A DNA stretch of 35,994 bases from positions 1 through 35,994 of IMG/VR virus record IMGVR_UViG_3300037010_000841; one strand, given 5' to 3'. The position numbers and the translations under genes were made by a program. The notes below the pieces were generated by a model that saw only the letters and a list, made by a program, of their open reading frames with translations, did not search any database and had not been told where the DNA came from. This document shows positions 19,698-27,669 of this stretch, one piece after another (position 1 is the stretch's first letter; every line of letters begins with the position of its first letter). Origin of the DNA: a virus.

Positions 19698-21415
19698 TTG
19701 GAGGGCGCAGATGACGGATCGTATGAAGAAAAGGACGGAAGTGCTCCGGGTAAGGTAGACACCATCGCTCGATTTCCTGCCTGAATGAGCTTCCCGGTTA
19801 AAGGGTCAACCATCTGGCCCGATTCTAGTAGTCTTTGTCCCATTGGCGACCCATACAATGTGCGTCCGGCTGCGCCGAGGCCAACTGCAGTGCCGATTTT
19901 TGGGAGAACGTTGAAAGACCCCAAAGACAAATGCACTGGCGCCCCCGCCGTATGCGCGCCGGCCAGGAGCAGGTTCAGCATTTCAGCGTCCCCTTCCTCT
20001 CGCGCCTGCGGCACAAGGTTTAGCTGCGCAGCGCGTCGCACGGTCTGCGTCAACGGATCATCGGTGATGAGCGTCTTTGCCTGCGCACTTGTAGATTTTG
20101 CGTCGTTCATCGCCGCTGCCCACACTTTGACGGGGTTGATCTTGCCGGTCTGCAAAAAATTTATGTCATTGGCTGTTGCATCAAGAAGCAACGCATTGGC
20201 GCGATATTGGTTGTTAAATGTTCGGTACGCCTTGTTAATGTCGGGGCTAAACTGTTGGACAGGTAGCTCTAGCGCGTCGATGACCGAGCTTAGCTGGCGC
20301 TGGACGTTCGGCTCTTTTTGCGCGTAGCGCATAGCTTTAAGTTGCCGCACAATGGCGAACCAATCTTTTGCAGGAATAGGCTCTCCGTTTGCGGCGGCCT
20401 CGAACGCTTTTGATAATCCCGTAGCGCCTATAACCTCTTCGGCAATAGCCGGTTGCCTTTCCACCAAACTGCGCACAGCAGACGCTGTTGTTGTTGGAAT
20501 TTTGACCGTCTTTCCGGCGAGTTTTGACGCAAATGCGTTCGAGATGGCGCTGTTTGCCTGCGCCAAAGAGTCGCTATCGATTTTGACGCCTTTGGGGATG
20601 CCGGCCAACTCCCCGAGCGTCTGCTCATAGAGGTTGTAGTTGTGCGCGGCTGCGGAACCTTTCCCCGCGTTGATAAGCTGCTGCGCACCTTTGCCGAAGC
20701 CCGTTGCCGCGCTCGGCATGATCTTGTAGCCTTGCTCTTTAGCCTCTTGGATGGCACGTTCGGCGGCAGGCGTTGCTGCTTTACCTCCTAGCAGCTTAGA
20801 TAGCCCGGAGCCGACGCCGCTTAGTACGCCGCCGGCTGCTGCACCAACTTCGGCGGCTTGGTTTTTCTCGCCTTGAGGCGCTGTTAGGTACGACTGCAGC
20901 CCGCTAAGAGCGGCTTGGCCTGCCGTTCGCATCCACAAGGCACCCTTGATTTCGGGCTGTGCCAGCATAGTGAGGGCTTGTGTCGTCCCTTGGCCGAGCG
21001 CCTGTCCAGTCGGTGAACCCAAATTGCCAGCGGCTTGCGCCTCTTTTTGCGCATATTGCTGCACTGCCGGGATAGGGATTGATCCTACAGCGTTCCAGAA
21101 GGGCACGTTCATGCCGCCTACGACGCCTTTAGCGCCTTGTATTGCAGTGTCCAGCCAATTGTGCCCTGCGGATTGCGGCGCGGGTGTGCTCGGCGGCATG
21201 ACGGCTTTACTGCTCGGTTGCGCCCCCGGCGTCGGAGGCGCAGGCGCGGCATCAAGACCGACGTAGATAGGATTTTTTGCCGCCGCGCTACTGGCGCTAC
21301 TGGCGCTACTGGCGCTACTGGCGCCACTGGCGCTACTGGCGCTTGGGGCAGGCGTAGAACTTTGCCTCGGGGCAGGCGCGTCGGTCAAACCAACATAAAC
21401 GTCCGATGCCGCCAT
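19694..21415 (-). CDS. Ejection (internal virion) protein with repetitive N-terminus
   Basis: The protein is 573 residues with GGAG seven bases before the ATG. Residues 1-75 are low complexity (Ser/Ala/Pro) and include a peptide seen twice, VYVGLTDAPAP and IYVGLDAAPAP, on either side of a Ser-Ala repeat. The rest is Ala/Gln/Gly-rich and helical, with a hydrophobic glycine-rich stretch (GVLSGVGSGLSKLLGG) near 200. Three consecutive proteins of this type after lysis genes resemble the P22 gp7/gp20/gp16 set, which forms a channel for DNA across the envelope. The assignment rests on composition and position. Confidence 0.65.
   Translation of the reverse strand: MAASDVYVGLTDAPAPRQSSTPAPSASSASGASSASSASSASSAAAKNPIYVGLDAAPAPPTPGAQPSSKAVMPPSTPAPQSAGHNWLDTAIQGAKGVVGGMNVPFWNAVGSIPIPAVQQYAQKEAQAAGNLGSPTGQALGQGTTQALTMLAQPEIKGALWMRTAGQAALSGLQSYLTAPQGEKNQAAEVGAAAGGVLSGVGSGLSKLLGGKAATPAAERAIQEAKEQGYKIMPSAATGFGKGAQQLINAGKGSAAAHNYNLYEQTLGELAGIPKGVKIDSDSLAQANSAISNAFASKLAGKTVKIPTTTASAVRSLVERQPAIAEEVIGATGLSKAFEAAANGEPIPAKDWFAIVRQLKAMRYAQKEPNVQRQLSSVIDALELPVQQFSPDINKAYRTFNNQYRANALLLDATANDINFLQTGKINPVKVWAAAMNDAKSTSAQAKTLITDDPLTQTVRRAAQLNLVPQAREEGDAEMLNLLLAGAHTAGAPVHLSLGSFNVLPKIGTAVGLGAAGRTLYGSPMGQRLLESGQMVDPLTGKLIQAGNRAMVSTLPGALPSFSSYDPSSAPSK
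21285..21338. repeat. Six tandem 9-base repeats (GCGCTACTG)
   Basis: There are five exact copies and one variant (GCGCCACTG at 21321-21329) within the N-terminal coding part of the ejection protein, encoding alternating Ser-Ala-Ser on the minus strand. Such short in-frame repeats expand and contract by slippage. Confidence 0.9.
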
Positions 21416-21418
21416 GCT

Positions 21419-23125
21419 TTACTCCGGGTAAATTCTGTGCGCGATTAAATACCGCTGTGCGGCGTCTGTGTCGCCGTTAAAATGCTGTTTAGCGTAGTCC
21501 GCAAAGGTTTTACTGTCCATTAGCTTAAACCCAACATATTGAGCCGCCAAAGGTTTATTTTTTGCGGCCTCAATAAGTTTGGACTGCGGCAAGCTCTGGT
21601 AGTATTGGAGCGTGTCTTGAAATGCGTTTCCTGCCTGCTTCGTGCCAAATTGAACCGCGTCGGCAACCCCGTTTATCGCAACGCCTTGGGCCGGGTCGAA
21701 AACTTTCTCTGCGCTCTTAAACGCATAGCCTGTCATCTTACCAAACCCCGTTACAATCCCGTACTCGCGGGCCATTTCATTGACTAACGCGTCGTATTGG
21801 GCCACAAGTTGCCCTTGTGCGGAACCCGTAGGCGCAAGTTTTCGGTCAATTATTAACCGCCCTTTGTTGGTTGTAGCGATGCCGTTTAATTGCAACTGCT
21901 TGGCAATCTCTTGGACTTGGTCAAACTGTTTCTCCAACGTTTTTGCGCTAGTCTGAAATTGTGCGTAGCGGTTTTGCAACTGCGTAGCTGTAGCTTGGCT
22001 GCTTTTAGCCTGCTGGCCGATGGCGGGAATAGCGCCTGGGGGCAGCCCTAGCTGTTGCTGCAAGTTTGCTTCTTCCCGCCGCGCAGCAACCCCTTGGGGG
22101 CCGCCGACGGGCAGCTTCCCGCCGCCAAGCCAGCTTTGGATAACCTGTTGCTGCATCCCTGATAGGTTAGGGTTTGGTGAGTTTGCGTCGGCCGCCTGCG
22201 GAGCAGCGCCTGTCGCTCCAGCGTCGCCATCAGAATAATAGCGTGCCTTAGCATTATGTTCGTGGGCCTGCGCTTCGGCTTTATCAATCTGCGATGGTAG
22301 CAATGCGTCGTCGTGTTGATTTTTCTGCTGCCGCAAAAGCGCGTTCACGGTCTTGAAAAAATCCGTATCGACCAACCCTGCGGCGCGGATTGCGGCATCG
22401 GCTTGCTTTGTTAGCGTCGGGTTAATCATGCTCATCGTGAGGCCAAGCTCGCGGTCGCTCATGTTTGGGTGCGCCTTGAGCAAATCCGCAGCGGTTCGAG
22501 CAGCGAGGTTAATGGGCTGGTTGTTCTGAATGAGCGCCATCATGCGCCCATAAGTTCCGGGTGAAAGCGGCGAATCAGCATCTTGACCTTGCTGCGTGGG
22601 CTGCGTGGGCGGGGCCGCTGCGGGCGTCTGCCCCACACCGCGCCGTGCCATGTCGAGCAAGACACTCGCCGCAGCGTTCGGACTCATCTGCTTCGCTTTG
22701 AGCGCAGCGGCGACTTGATCCGGGGTCGAAATGTGCCCAAACTGCTGCTTCGGGCCGAACGTAGGAACTGACTCTGCGCCCGGTAGCGGCACGGACTGTA
22801 TATTTCGAGGCGGAACAGGGGACGCCTGTGCCGTATCTACTGGCGGAAGCGGCTGCTGTGCGCTGTTCTGTCCGGGCACTGGAGCGGGAGCATAGTTATG
22901 ATCGGGCGGCGGGTTGTCTGCAAGGCTTCGGTAAAACCCCCCTGCGCCTTGCGTTGCAGCTAGGTAGTCTTGGAACTTCTGGCTGTCAATCTGACGCGCC
23001 AACGCACTGTTCGCCAGCAGGTTTTCTAGCTGCTGCTGTTGACGCTGGTTGACAATGTCTTGCTGGTTGGCGTCGTAGGCGCCCCCCAGCATGTTGCCAA
23101 ACCGCAAGTAGCTGCCGATGTTCAT
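21419..23125 (-). CDS. Ejection (internal virion) protein, Gln/Ala/Pro-rich
   Basis: The protein is 568 residues with AAGGA before the ATG. The N-terminus MNIGSYLRFGNMLGGAYDA is followed by a Gln-rich helix, a Pro-rich linker (about 72-130), a helical middle, and a long coiled-coil segment near 345-420 (TLEKQFDQVQEIAKQLQLNG). Size, composition and place between two similar proteins suggest the second of three DNA-ejection proteins. It has no lytic transglycosylase motif that I can see. Confidence 0.65.
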   Translation of the reverse strand: MNIGSYLRFGNMLGGAYDANQQDIVNQRQQQQLENLLANSALARQIDSQKFQDYLAATQGAGGFYRSLADNPPPDHNYAPAPVPGQNSAQQPLPPVDTAQASPVPPRNIQSVPLPGAESVPTFGPKQQFGHISTPDQVAAALKAKQMSPNAAASVLLDMARRGVGQTPAAAPPTQPTQQGQDADSPLSPGTYGRMMALIQNNQPINLAARTAADLLKAHPNMSDRELGLTMSMINPTLTKQADAAIRAAGLVDTDFFKTVNALLRQQKNQHDDALLPSQIDKAEAQAHEHNAKARYYSDGDAGATGAAPQAADANSPNPNLSGMQQQVIQSWLGGGKLPVGGPQGVAARREEANLQQQLGLPPGAIPAIGQQAKSSQATATQLQNRYAQFQTSAKTLEKQFDQVQEIAKQLQLNGIATTNKGRLIIDRKLAPTGSAQGQLVAQYDALVNEMAREYGIVTGFGKMTGYAFKSAEKVFDPAQGVAINGVADAVQFGTKQAGNAFQDTLQYYQSLPQSKLIEAAKNKPLAAQYVGFKLMDSKTFADYAKQHFNGDTDAAQRYLIAHRIYPE

Positions 23126-23134
23126 TTTTCGTCC

Positions 23135-24124
23135 TTAGCCCATGTAGGCGAGTGGGTCGCCCGACATGGTGGTGCCTCCGCTGCTTCCGCCAACGCCCGA
23201 CCCCCAATTTTTAATTGCGTCGCCAACGGCGTTGCCGATTGGCTTGGCGATCGTTGCGCCAAAGGCTTGCGACGCTTGGTTGAGTTGGCCTTGCTGCCCA
23301 AGCTGCGAGCTTGGGCTTCCAAGCCCTTGGTATGTGTTGTAGTCAATAATCTGCTGCTGGATCGGCACGTTGGCCTGCTGGCCCATCTGCCCAAAACTGT
23401 TCATCATTCCGAGCAGCGAGTTTGCCGAGTTCATCTGCGTCTGGTAGGGCATCGCCGCAGACTGGTTTATCAAATTCGATCCTTGCGTGCCGATGCTCGC
23501 CCCAACTGCACCCAATTGTCCCGCAGATTGATTGAGCGAGCCAATCCCGCGCACCCCGGCCAGTTGTCGGTTCAGTAGGTTGTCTTGCCAGTTTTGGTTG
23601 AATAGCTGGTTTTGCTGCGCCGCGATCTGCGCACCAGCTCCGCTCATACTTAACCCCCGCGCGGCGAGGTCTGCGTTGACTTGGTTTGCGTTCTGCGCCC
23701 GTAGGTAGTTGTAAAGCGGGCTTTGCGGGTCGAAGGCCGACTGAATAAGTTGATCTTCTAGCCCCGGAATACGGCCCATTTGGCCGTAAAGCTGGTTTGC
23801 TGCGTTGGCTGCCTGCGAGCCTTGCTGCATCCCATACTGCGCCGCCTGCTGCGCGCCAGAAAGAGCTTGGCCGTAGTAGGGGCTGTAAAGCGCTCCGTAT
23901 ACGGCGTTTTGCGCGTCCGGCAACACCTGCCGGTAGGTGTTGTTCGCCCCGATTTGCGGGATCAAATTCAGTTCGTTGCCCGCTGCTACGTCTAAGTTCG
24001 GCGGAAGGTATGAGCCGCCCTGGTAGCCACCTGACGAACTGCCGCCGCCAAACAGGGCGTCCCCGACAACGGCTGAGGCGACTCCGCCGATAAGTGGCCC
24101 CGCGATTGCGCCGATAAGAGGCAT
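23135..24124 (-). CDS. Ejection (internal virion) protein, Gly/Gln/Asn-rich
   Basis: The protein is 329 residues with AAGGAG before the ATG. It opens with a glycine-zipper-like hydrophobic helix (PLIGAIAGPLIGGVASAVVG), able to insert in a membrane, then becomes rich in Gln, Asn, Ala and Gly with many short helices (QNANQVNADLAARGLSMSGA). This is typical of the smallest podovirus ejection protein, such as P22 gp7. It is the first of three such genes, after the cupin gene. Confidence 0.65.
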   Translation of the reverse strand: MPLIGAIAGPLIGGVASAVVGDALFGGGSSSGGYQGGSYLPPNLDVAAGNELNLIPQIGANNTYRQVLPDAQNAVYGALYSPYYGQALSGAQQAAQYGMQQGSQAANAANQLYGQMGRIPGLEDQLIQSAFDPQSPLYNYLRAQNANQVNADLAARGLSMSGAGAQIAAQQNQLFNQNWQDNLLNRQLAGVRGIGSLNQSAGQLGAVGASIGTQGSNLINQSAAMPYQTQMNSANSLLGMMNSFGQMGQQANVPIQQQIIDYNTYQGLGSPSSQLGQQGQLNQASQAFGATIAKPIGNAVGDAIKNWGSGVGGSSGGTTMSGDPLAYMG

Positions 24125-24142
24125 GTCAGTCTCCTTGTCCGA

Positions 24143-24466
24143 TTATTTCTGGATGACGACTTCGTCAACCTTGGCGGGGTCAGTCTCGTCCGTAGCGTGG
24201 ATGCAAAACCAAACAGAATCTTCGAGCGCCATGATGCCGTGGGAAACCCCCGCGCGGATGGTCACGGCAACCGGGGCGCGGTACAGTTGCCGTCCTTCGG
24301 GTGTCTCCAGCACTACCGCACCCTGCGCTAAAATGCTCAAGTGGTCATACTTGTGCTTGTGCGTCAACGCAATCGCCCCTTTCGGCAGGAGCATCTGCTT
24401 TGCGTAGACCCCCGACGAAAAATGATGGATTGTGTCCCGGTCGATCTGTTCCTTGAGTGAGATCAT
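24143..24466 (-). CDS. Cupin-domain protein
   Basis: The protein is 107 residues, one cupin barrel. ALTHKHKYDHLSIL is cupin motif 1 with the His-x-His pair, and IRAGVSHGI is motif 2 with the last metal-binding His, so metal binding is likely. The start at 24466 overlaps the holin-like stop as ATGA, with GGAG about nine bases upstream. A longer frame from 24589 lies inside the holin-like gene and was rejected. Small phage cupins occur among tail and lysis genes; this one could be a structural decoration or an enzyme such as a sugar epimerase or dioxygenase. The sequence does not decide. Confidence 0.8.
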   Translation of the reverse strand: MISLKEQIDRDTIHHFSSGVYAKQMLLPKGAIALTHKHKYDHLSILAQGAVVLETPEGRQLYRAPVAVTIRAGVSHGIMALEDSVWFCIHATDETDPAKVDEVVIQK

Positions 24467-24975
24467 GGTTTCAAGCTCCGTGCGATTTTTTCTCCAGACC
24501 TGCCCACAATATAACCGCCTACGCCAATTTTTAACAGTGCCCACATATCGGGCGGCAGCGTCAAGGGCGGCTCGGTCACTCCAAACCACTGCGCAACAGG
24601 CAGCACAAGGTAGTTCACAACGATGATCGCCGTAAACGACAACATCAGGATAGGCCGCCAGTTCGCCGCGAGCCAGGATTCTGACTTCGCCTCGGCCTGA
24701 ATGTCGCCTGCTTGGGCGTTGACGACCGCAGCCTCGTAGTCCAGATTCATCTTGGCGAGGGCTTCTTCGTGCTCCGCCTGAAGCTGAATGATTTTGGCCG
24801 CGTTGGTCGGGTCTGCGGCGATGGCGGCGTTCACTGACGCGGGGTCATTGTTCGTTCCAAGCGCCGAAGCGATCAGGCTGCCCACTACGGCACCCGCAGG
24901 GCCGCCAAGTGCCGTGCCGAGAATCGGCGCAACGCGGCCAACTGCGTGACCAACATCTGCCCATGTTAGACTCAT
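24463..24975 (-). CDS. 3-TM holin-like protein
   Basis: The protein is 170 residues; AGGAG precedes the ATG at 24975, which overlaps the endolysin stop as ATGA. The N-terminus has a Gly/Ala-rich hydrophobic segment (ILGTALGGPAGAVVGSLIAS), then a charged coiled coil (LQAEHEEALAKMNLDYEAAV), then hydrophobic segments (MLSFTAIIVVNYLVLPVA and a shorter one near ALLKIGVGGYIVG). This matches the 3-TM holin family known from gene-transfer agents and phages. Directly after the endolysin gene, it is the best holin candidate, opening the inner membrane for the endolysin. Confidence 0.75.
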   Translation of the reverse strand: MSLTWADVGHAVGRVAPILGTALGGPAGAVVGSLIASALGTNNDPASVNAAIAADPTNAAKIIQLQAEHEEALAKMNLDYEAAVVNAQAGDIQAEAKSESWLAANWRPILMLSFTAIIVVNYLVLPVAQWFGVTEPPLTLPPDMWALLKIGVGGYIVGRSGEKIARSLKP

Positions 24976-25457
24976 CGTTGCGCTCCTAGTAAAAGATTGC
25001 GTGCAATCCGGTTCGCCCACCCGCGCCCGAAGGTCTGCCACGAACTAAGCGACGTCAAGTAACTTAGCCGGTAGCTGTTGAACCGCATGATGACTTGCAA
25101 CGGGTCGGCAGCGTTCACAGCGGCAATCGTTACAGGGCCAATAATGCCGTCCTCCGGCACGCCGACTGCTTTTTGTAGCCACAGGGCCGGCTGGCCGCCA
25201 TTATACGCCGCATCAAACACTTGGAACGCAATGCGTGGGTCGAATTTATCGCACGAGTAGGCGTCCCAATATCTCGCCTTGGCAATAGCCTTCGCCGTTT
25301 CCAGCGGCAAATCCTTCATTGCGCCTATGTAACCATACGCACGGGCTACGCGCTGCGTGATGCCCCACATTGTCTCGCCGCCAGGGTCGGCAGGGTTGCT
25401 GCTGTATCCCCCCTCGTTGCCGATGAGGGCGGTAAATGCGTCATCGAAGGTTGACAT
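24972..25457 (-). CDS. Endolysin, glycoside hydrolase family 108 type
   Basis: The protein is 161 residues. The N-terminal lysozyme domain has IGNEGGYSSNPADPGGETMW, with the probable catalytic Glu15, followed by GIT. The C-terminal part looks like a peptidoglycan-binding domain (ALWLQKAVGVPEDGIIGPVT). It should cleave the peptidoglycan glycan chain at the end of infection. There is no signal peptide, so it depends on a holin to leave the cytoplasm. The next gene, overlapping by ATGA, encodes the 3-TM holin-like protein. Confidence 0.92.
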   Translation of the reverse strand: MSTFDDAFTALIGNEGGYSSNPADPGGETMWGITQRVARAYGYIGAMKDLPLETAKAIAKARYWDAYSCDKFDPRIAFQVFDAAYNGGQPALWLQKAVGVPEDGIIGPVTIAAVNAADPLQVIMRFNSYRLSYLTSLSSWQTFGRGWANRIARNLLLGAQR

Positions 25458-25460
25458 GGT

Positions 25461-26153
25461 TCAGAACGAGTAAAGGAGCATTAGGACGTACTGCCCTTTC
25501 CATAGCGGGGGCCAGGGGTCGTCGCCGTGGCCGGCGAAGCCGTGCTTGTCGCTATAGTAAGACAGGGCAGCGGAGAACTGTCCATGCCGAAGGGTTAACC
25601 CTACCATGTGCCTGAGCGACCATTGTGATTGGCTAACATTGATCGGTGAGATTGGCCCGGTTTGCGCAAATACACCGGGCGATACTTCTGCCGAGGGATA
25701 CCAGTTTGGGACTGCGAGGCTCCATGTAGCGTGGTAGAGGAACGGCCCTGCCTGTACGCCGAACTGCCACTCTCCTTGCGTATGCGCTTGAAGGGTTGCT
25801 GCGATGCCATAGACTGAGCCAGACCCCATGTAGTGCGCCAAGGGGAGCGCGTTGCCTCGGTAGCCCGAACCAGAATAATTCGCGTCGTTCGGCGTATCCC
25901 ATGAGTCAACGGAGTAAGACCCGAGGGACACCGCGTTGACGTGCCAAGCAACATTCGGTGTCAGGTCGTCCGTTACGCCGAGCAAGAACACAGGCGAGCG
26001 CAGGTTAAGGGAATGTGGGAAGCCTTCTTGATACCAAACCCCATTTTCCTGCGGAATGGCTCGTGCAGCCCCTGCGCCAACTTCAACATCGATGGCATAT
26101 GCGGCCATCGAAGCCAGCAACAAAGCGAAGGCAACAGAGAGCAGCTTGGTCAT
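25461..26153 (-). CDS. Secreted outer-membrane beta-barrel-like protein
   Basis: The protein is 230 residues. It begins with a classic signal peptide (MTKLLSVAFALLLASMAAYA) with cleavage expected after AYA. The mature part is rich in aromatic and alternating residues (WHVNAVSLGSYSV, WQFGVQAGPFLYHATWSL, FSAALSYYSDK) and ends with QYVLMLLYSF, where a terminal Phe is the usual signal for outer-membrane barrel insertion. An AGGGTG ribosome-binding site supports the ATG at 26153. Size suits an eight-stranded barrel (OmpA/PagL type). No catalytic motif is evident. Possible roles are blocking receptors against superinfection or helping release. It lies next to the endolysin gene. Confidence 0.75.
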   Translation of the reverse strand: MTKLLSVAFALLLASMAAYAIDVEVGAGAARAIPQENGVWYQEGFPHSLNLRSPVFLLGVTDDLTPNVAWHVNAVSLGSYSVDSWDTPNDANYSGSGYRGNALPLAHYMGSGSVYGIAATLQAHTQGEWQFGVQAGPFLYHATWSLAVPNWYPSAEVSPGVFAQTGPISPINVSQSQWSLRHMVGLTLRHGQFSAALSYYSDKHGFAGHGDDPWPPLWKGQYVLMLLYSF

Positions 26154-26155
26154 AG

Positions 26156-26776
26156 CTAACACCCTAGCAGTAGTGTTTGAGTCAGCACAGACTCAACTTG
26201 CTTGAAGTCTTGCGTCTGTTGCGCAAGCGCAAGCTGCGTGCCCACCTTGCGGATATGCGGCAAAATTTTGGCTGAAAAGTCTGGATGCTGGCGCATCGTG
26301 GCTATATGGTCATAGCCGATGCCGATTGCGTTGGCGAGCAGCATGTTCTCGGCGCGGGCTTTTAGTTCTTCTGCCCACTCGTCTTGCTGCATGGCTTGCT
26401 CCATCTTGAGAATGTCAGCGTCCCAATGCTTGCACATAGGCTTGAGTTCTTCGAGCAGGGCGTTGATCTCTTGCAGTTCTCGCTTTGCGCCCTCCAGGTT
26501 AAGCTCGAAGTTCTTGCGTGCCGCCTTCAGCTTAATGAGTTCAGCCTGGGCGCGCAAGCGATCCGCTTCAGACGCGGCGGAAGCAACCTTCTCTTGCAAT
26601 TCCAGCTCGCTTGCTTTTTGCTCAAGGAGACTCGCTTCGCCTGCCGCTACGTCCATTTCAACTTGTTCACCTTGCGCGTACAAAAGGCAGAACGCTGCGT
26701 CTGGCGTGTAGCAAGACCCGGCAATGAAATGCCGAAGGGCGAAAGAAGAGTGCTTCCGATGATTGTTGATAATCAT
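26156..26776 (-). CDS. Coiled-coil protein of unknown function
   Basis: The protein is 206 residues. After about 45 residues with cysteines, a long Glu/Ala/Leu/Lys helix runs from about 45 to 115 (ASELELQEKVASAASEADRL), then a mixed helical C-terminus. No signal peptide or membrane helix is seen. The start overlaps the kelch-like gene stop. It could be a tail or fibre assembly chaperone or a virion component; coiled coil and position after fibre genes are the only guides. It is not an obvious Rz spanin because it lacks an N-terminal membrane anchor. Confidence 0.7.
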   Translation of the reverse strand: MIINNHRKHSSFALRHFIAGSCYTPDAAFCLLYAQGEQVEMDVAAGEASLLEQKASELELQEKVASAASEADRLRAQAELIKLKAARKNFELNLEGAKRELQEINALLEELKPMCKHWDADILKMEQAMQQDEWAEELKARAENMLLANAIGIGYDHIATMRQHPDFSAKILPHIRKVGTQLALAQQTQDFKQVESVLTQTLLLGC

Positions 26777-27660
26777 TACCAGTTTACTCCGGGGTTAGGC
26801 GAGCAGGCAGCCAACTCATATGACGTATAACTCAAGTTCCCGCCAGCAGCAGCGGTGTTTGAGGAATACGTGTAAACGGATGTAGTGTTAAAGACACTGG
26901 AGCCGTTATACCCGCCGCCAAAAACGCCAAGCGTGCTGTTGCCTGCGGCAGCTAAATAATACGCTGCGTAGCTCAAGTTCCCGCCAGCAGCGGCGGTGTT
27001 CGAGGAATACGTGTAAACGGATGTAGTATTGACGCCGCCGTTCCCGCCACCAAAGACGCCGAGCGTACTGTTGCCTGCGGCAGCTAATCTATAAGCTGCG
27101 TAGCTCAAGTTCCCGCCAGCAGCGGCGGTGTTTGAGGAGTATGTGTAAACGGATGTAGTATTGACGCCGCCGTTCCCGCCGCCAAAGACGCCTAGCGTAC
27201 TGTTGCCTGCGGCAGCTAATTCAGACGCTGAGTAGCTCAAGTTCCCGCCAGCAGCGGCGGTGTTTGAGGAGTATGTGTAAACGGATGTAATGTTAGTGGG
27301 GCCGTTGCCGCCGCCAAAGACGCCGAGCGTACTGTTACCTGCGGCAGCTAAATAATACAGTGCAGAACTCAATTTCCCGCCAGCAGCGGCGGCGTTTGAT
27401 GCGTATGTGTAAACAGATGTAGTGGTTAGACCGCCCCCGTTATACCCGCCGCCAAAGACGCCTAGCGTGCCGTTGCCTGCGGCAGCTAAATTGACCGCTG
27501 CGTAGCTCAAGTTCCCGCCAGCAGCAGCGGCGTTCGAAGCATATGTGTAAACGGATGTAGTGTTTAAGACGCCCCCGTTATACCCGCCGCCAAACAGAGC
27601 AAACTTTCCAACCTTTGCGACTTGGTTGTTCCACATCCCCCAAGGAATTGAAACCAGCAT
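26776..27660 (-). CDS. Kelch-like repeat protein, probable six-blade propeller
   Basis: The protein is 294 residues with AAGGAAAAG before the ATG. After about 20 residues it consists of six near-identical units of 44-47 residues, each with LGVFGGG, TTSVYTYSSNTAAAGGNLSY and LAAAGN. The double glycine and spaced aromatics match kelch repeats, so one closed beta-propeller is expected. There is no signal peptide. It follows the tail fibre and is probably a tail-associated receptor-binding or glycan-binding part, though a decoy role is possible. Units 2-5 are most alike, indicating recent unit duplication or gene conversion. Confidence 0.8.
   Translation of the reverse strand: MLVSIPWGMWNNQVAKVGKFALFGGGYNGGVLNTTSVYTYASNAAAAGGNLSYAAVNLAAAGNGTLGVFGGGYNGGGLTTTSVYTYASNAAAAGGKLSSALYYLAAAGNSTLGVFGGGNGPTNITSVYTYSSNTAAAGGNLSYSASELAAAGNSTLGVFGGGNGGVNTTSVYTYSSNTAAAGGNLSYAAYRLAAAGNSTLGVFGGGNGGVNTTSVYTYSSNTAAAGGNLSYAAYYLAAAGNSTLGVFGGGYNGSSVFNTTSVYTYSSNTAAAGGNLSYTSYELAACSPNPGVNW
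26836..27640. repeat. Six imperfect DNA repeats of about 132-141 bases
   Basis: Units begin with the bases TTCCCGCCAGCAGC near 26836, 26977, 27109, 27241, 27372 and 27511. They encode the kelch-like blades. High identity between units allows copy-number change by recombination. Confidence 0.9.
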
Positions 27661-27669
27661 TTCTTTTCC

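Noticed and set aside
26836-27640. CRISPR-like array
   Set aside because: The repeats are coding, 132-141 bases long and without short unique spacers; they are kelch blades.
26776-27660. Diversity-generating retroelement target
   Set aside because: No reverse transcriptase or template repeat is present in the window.
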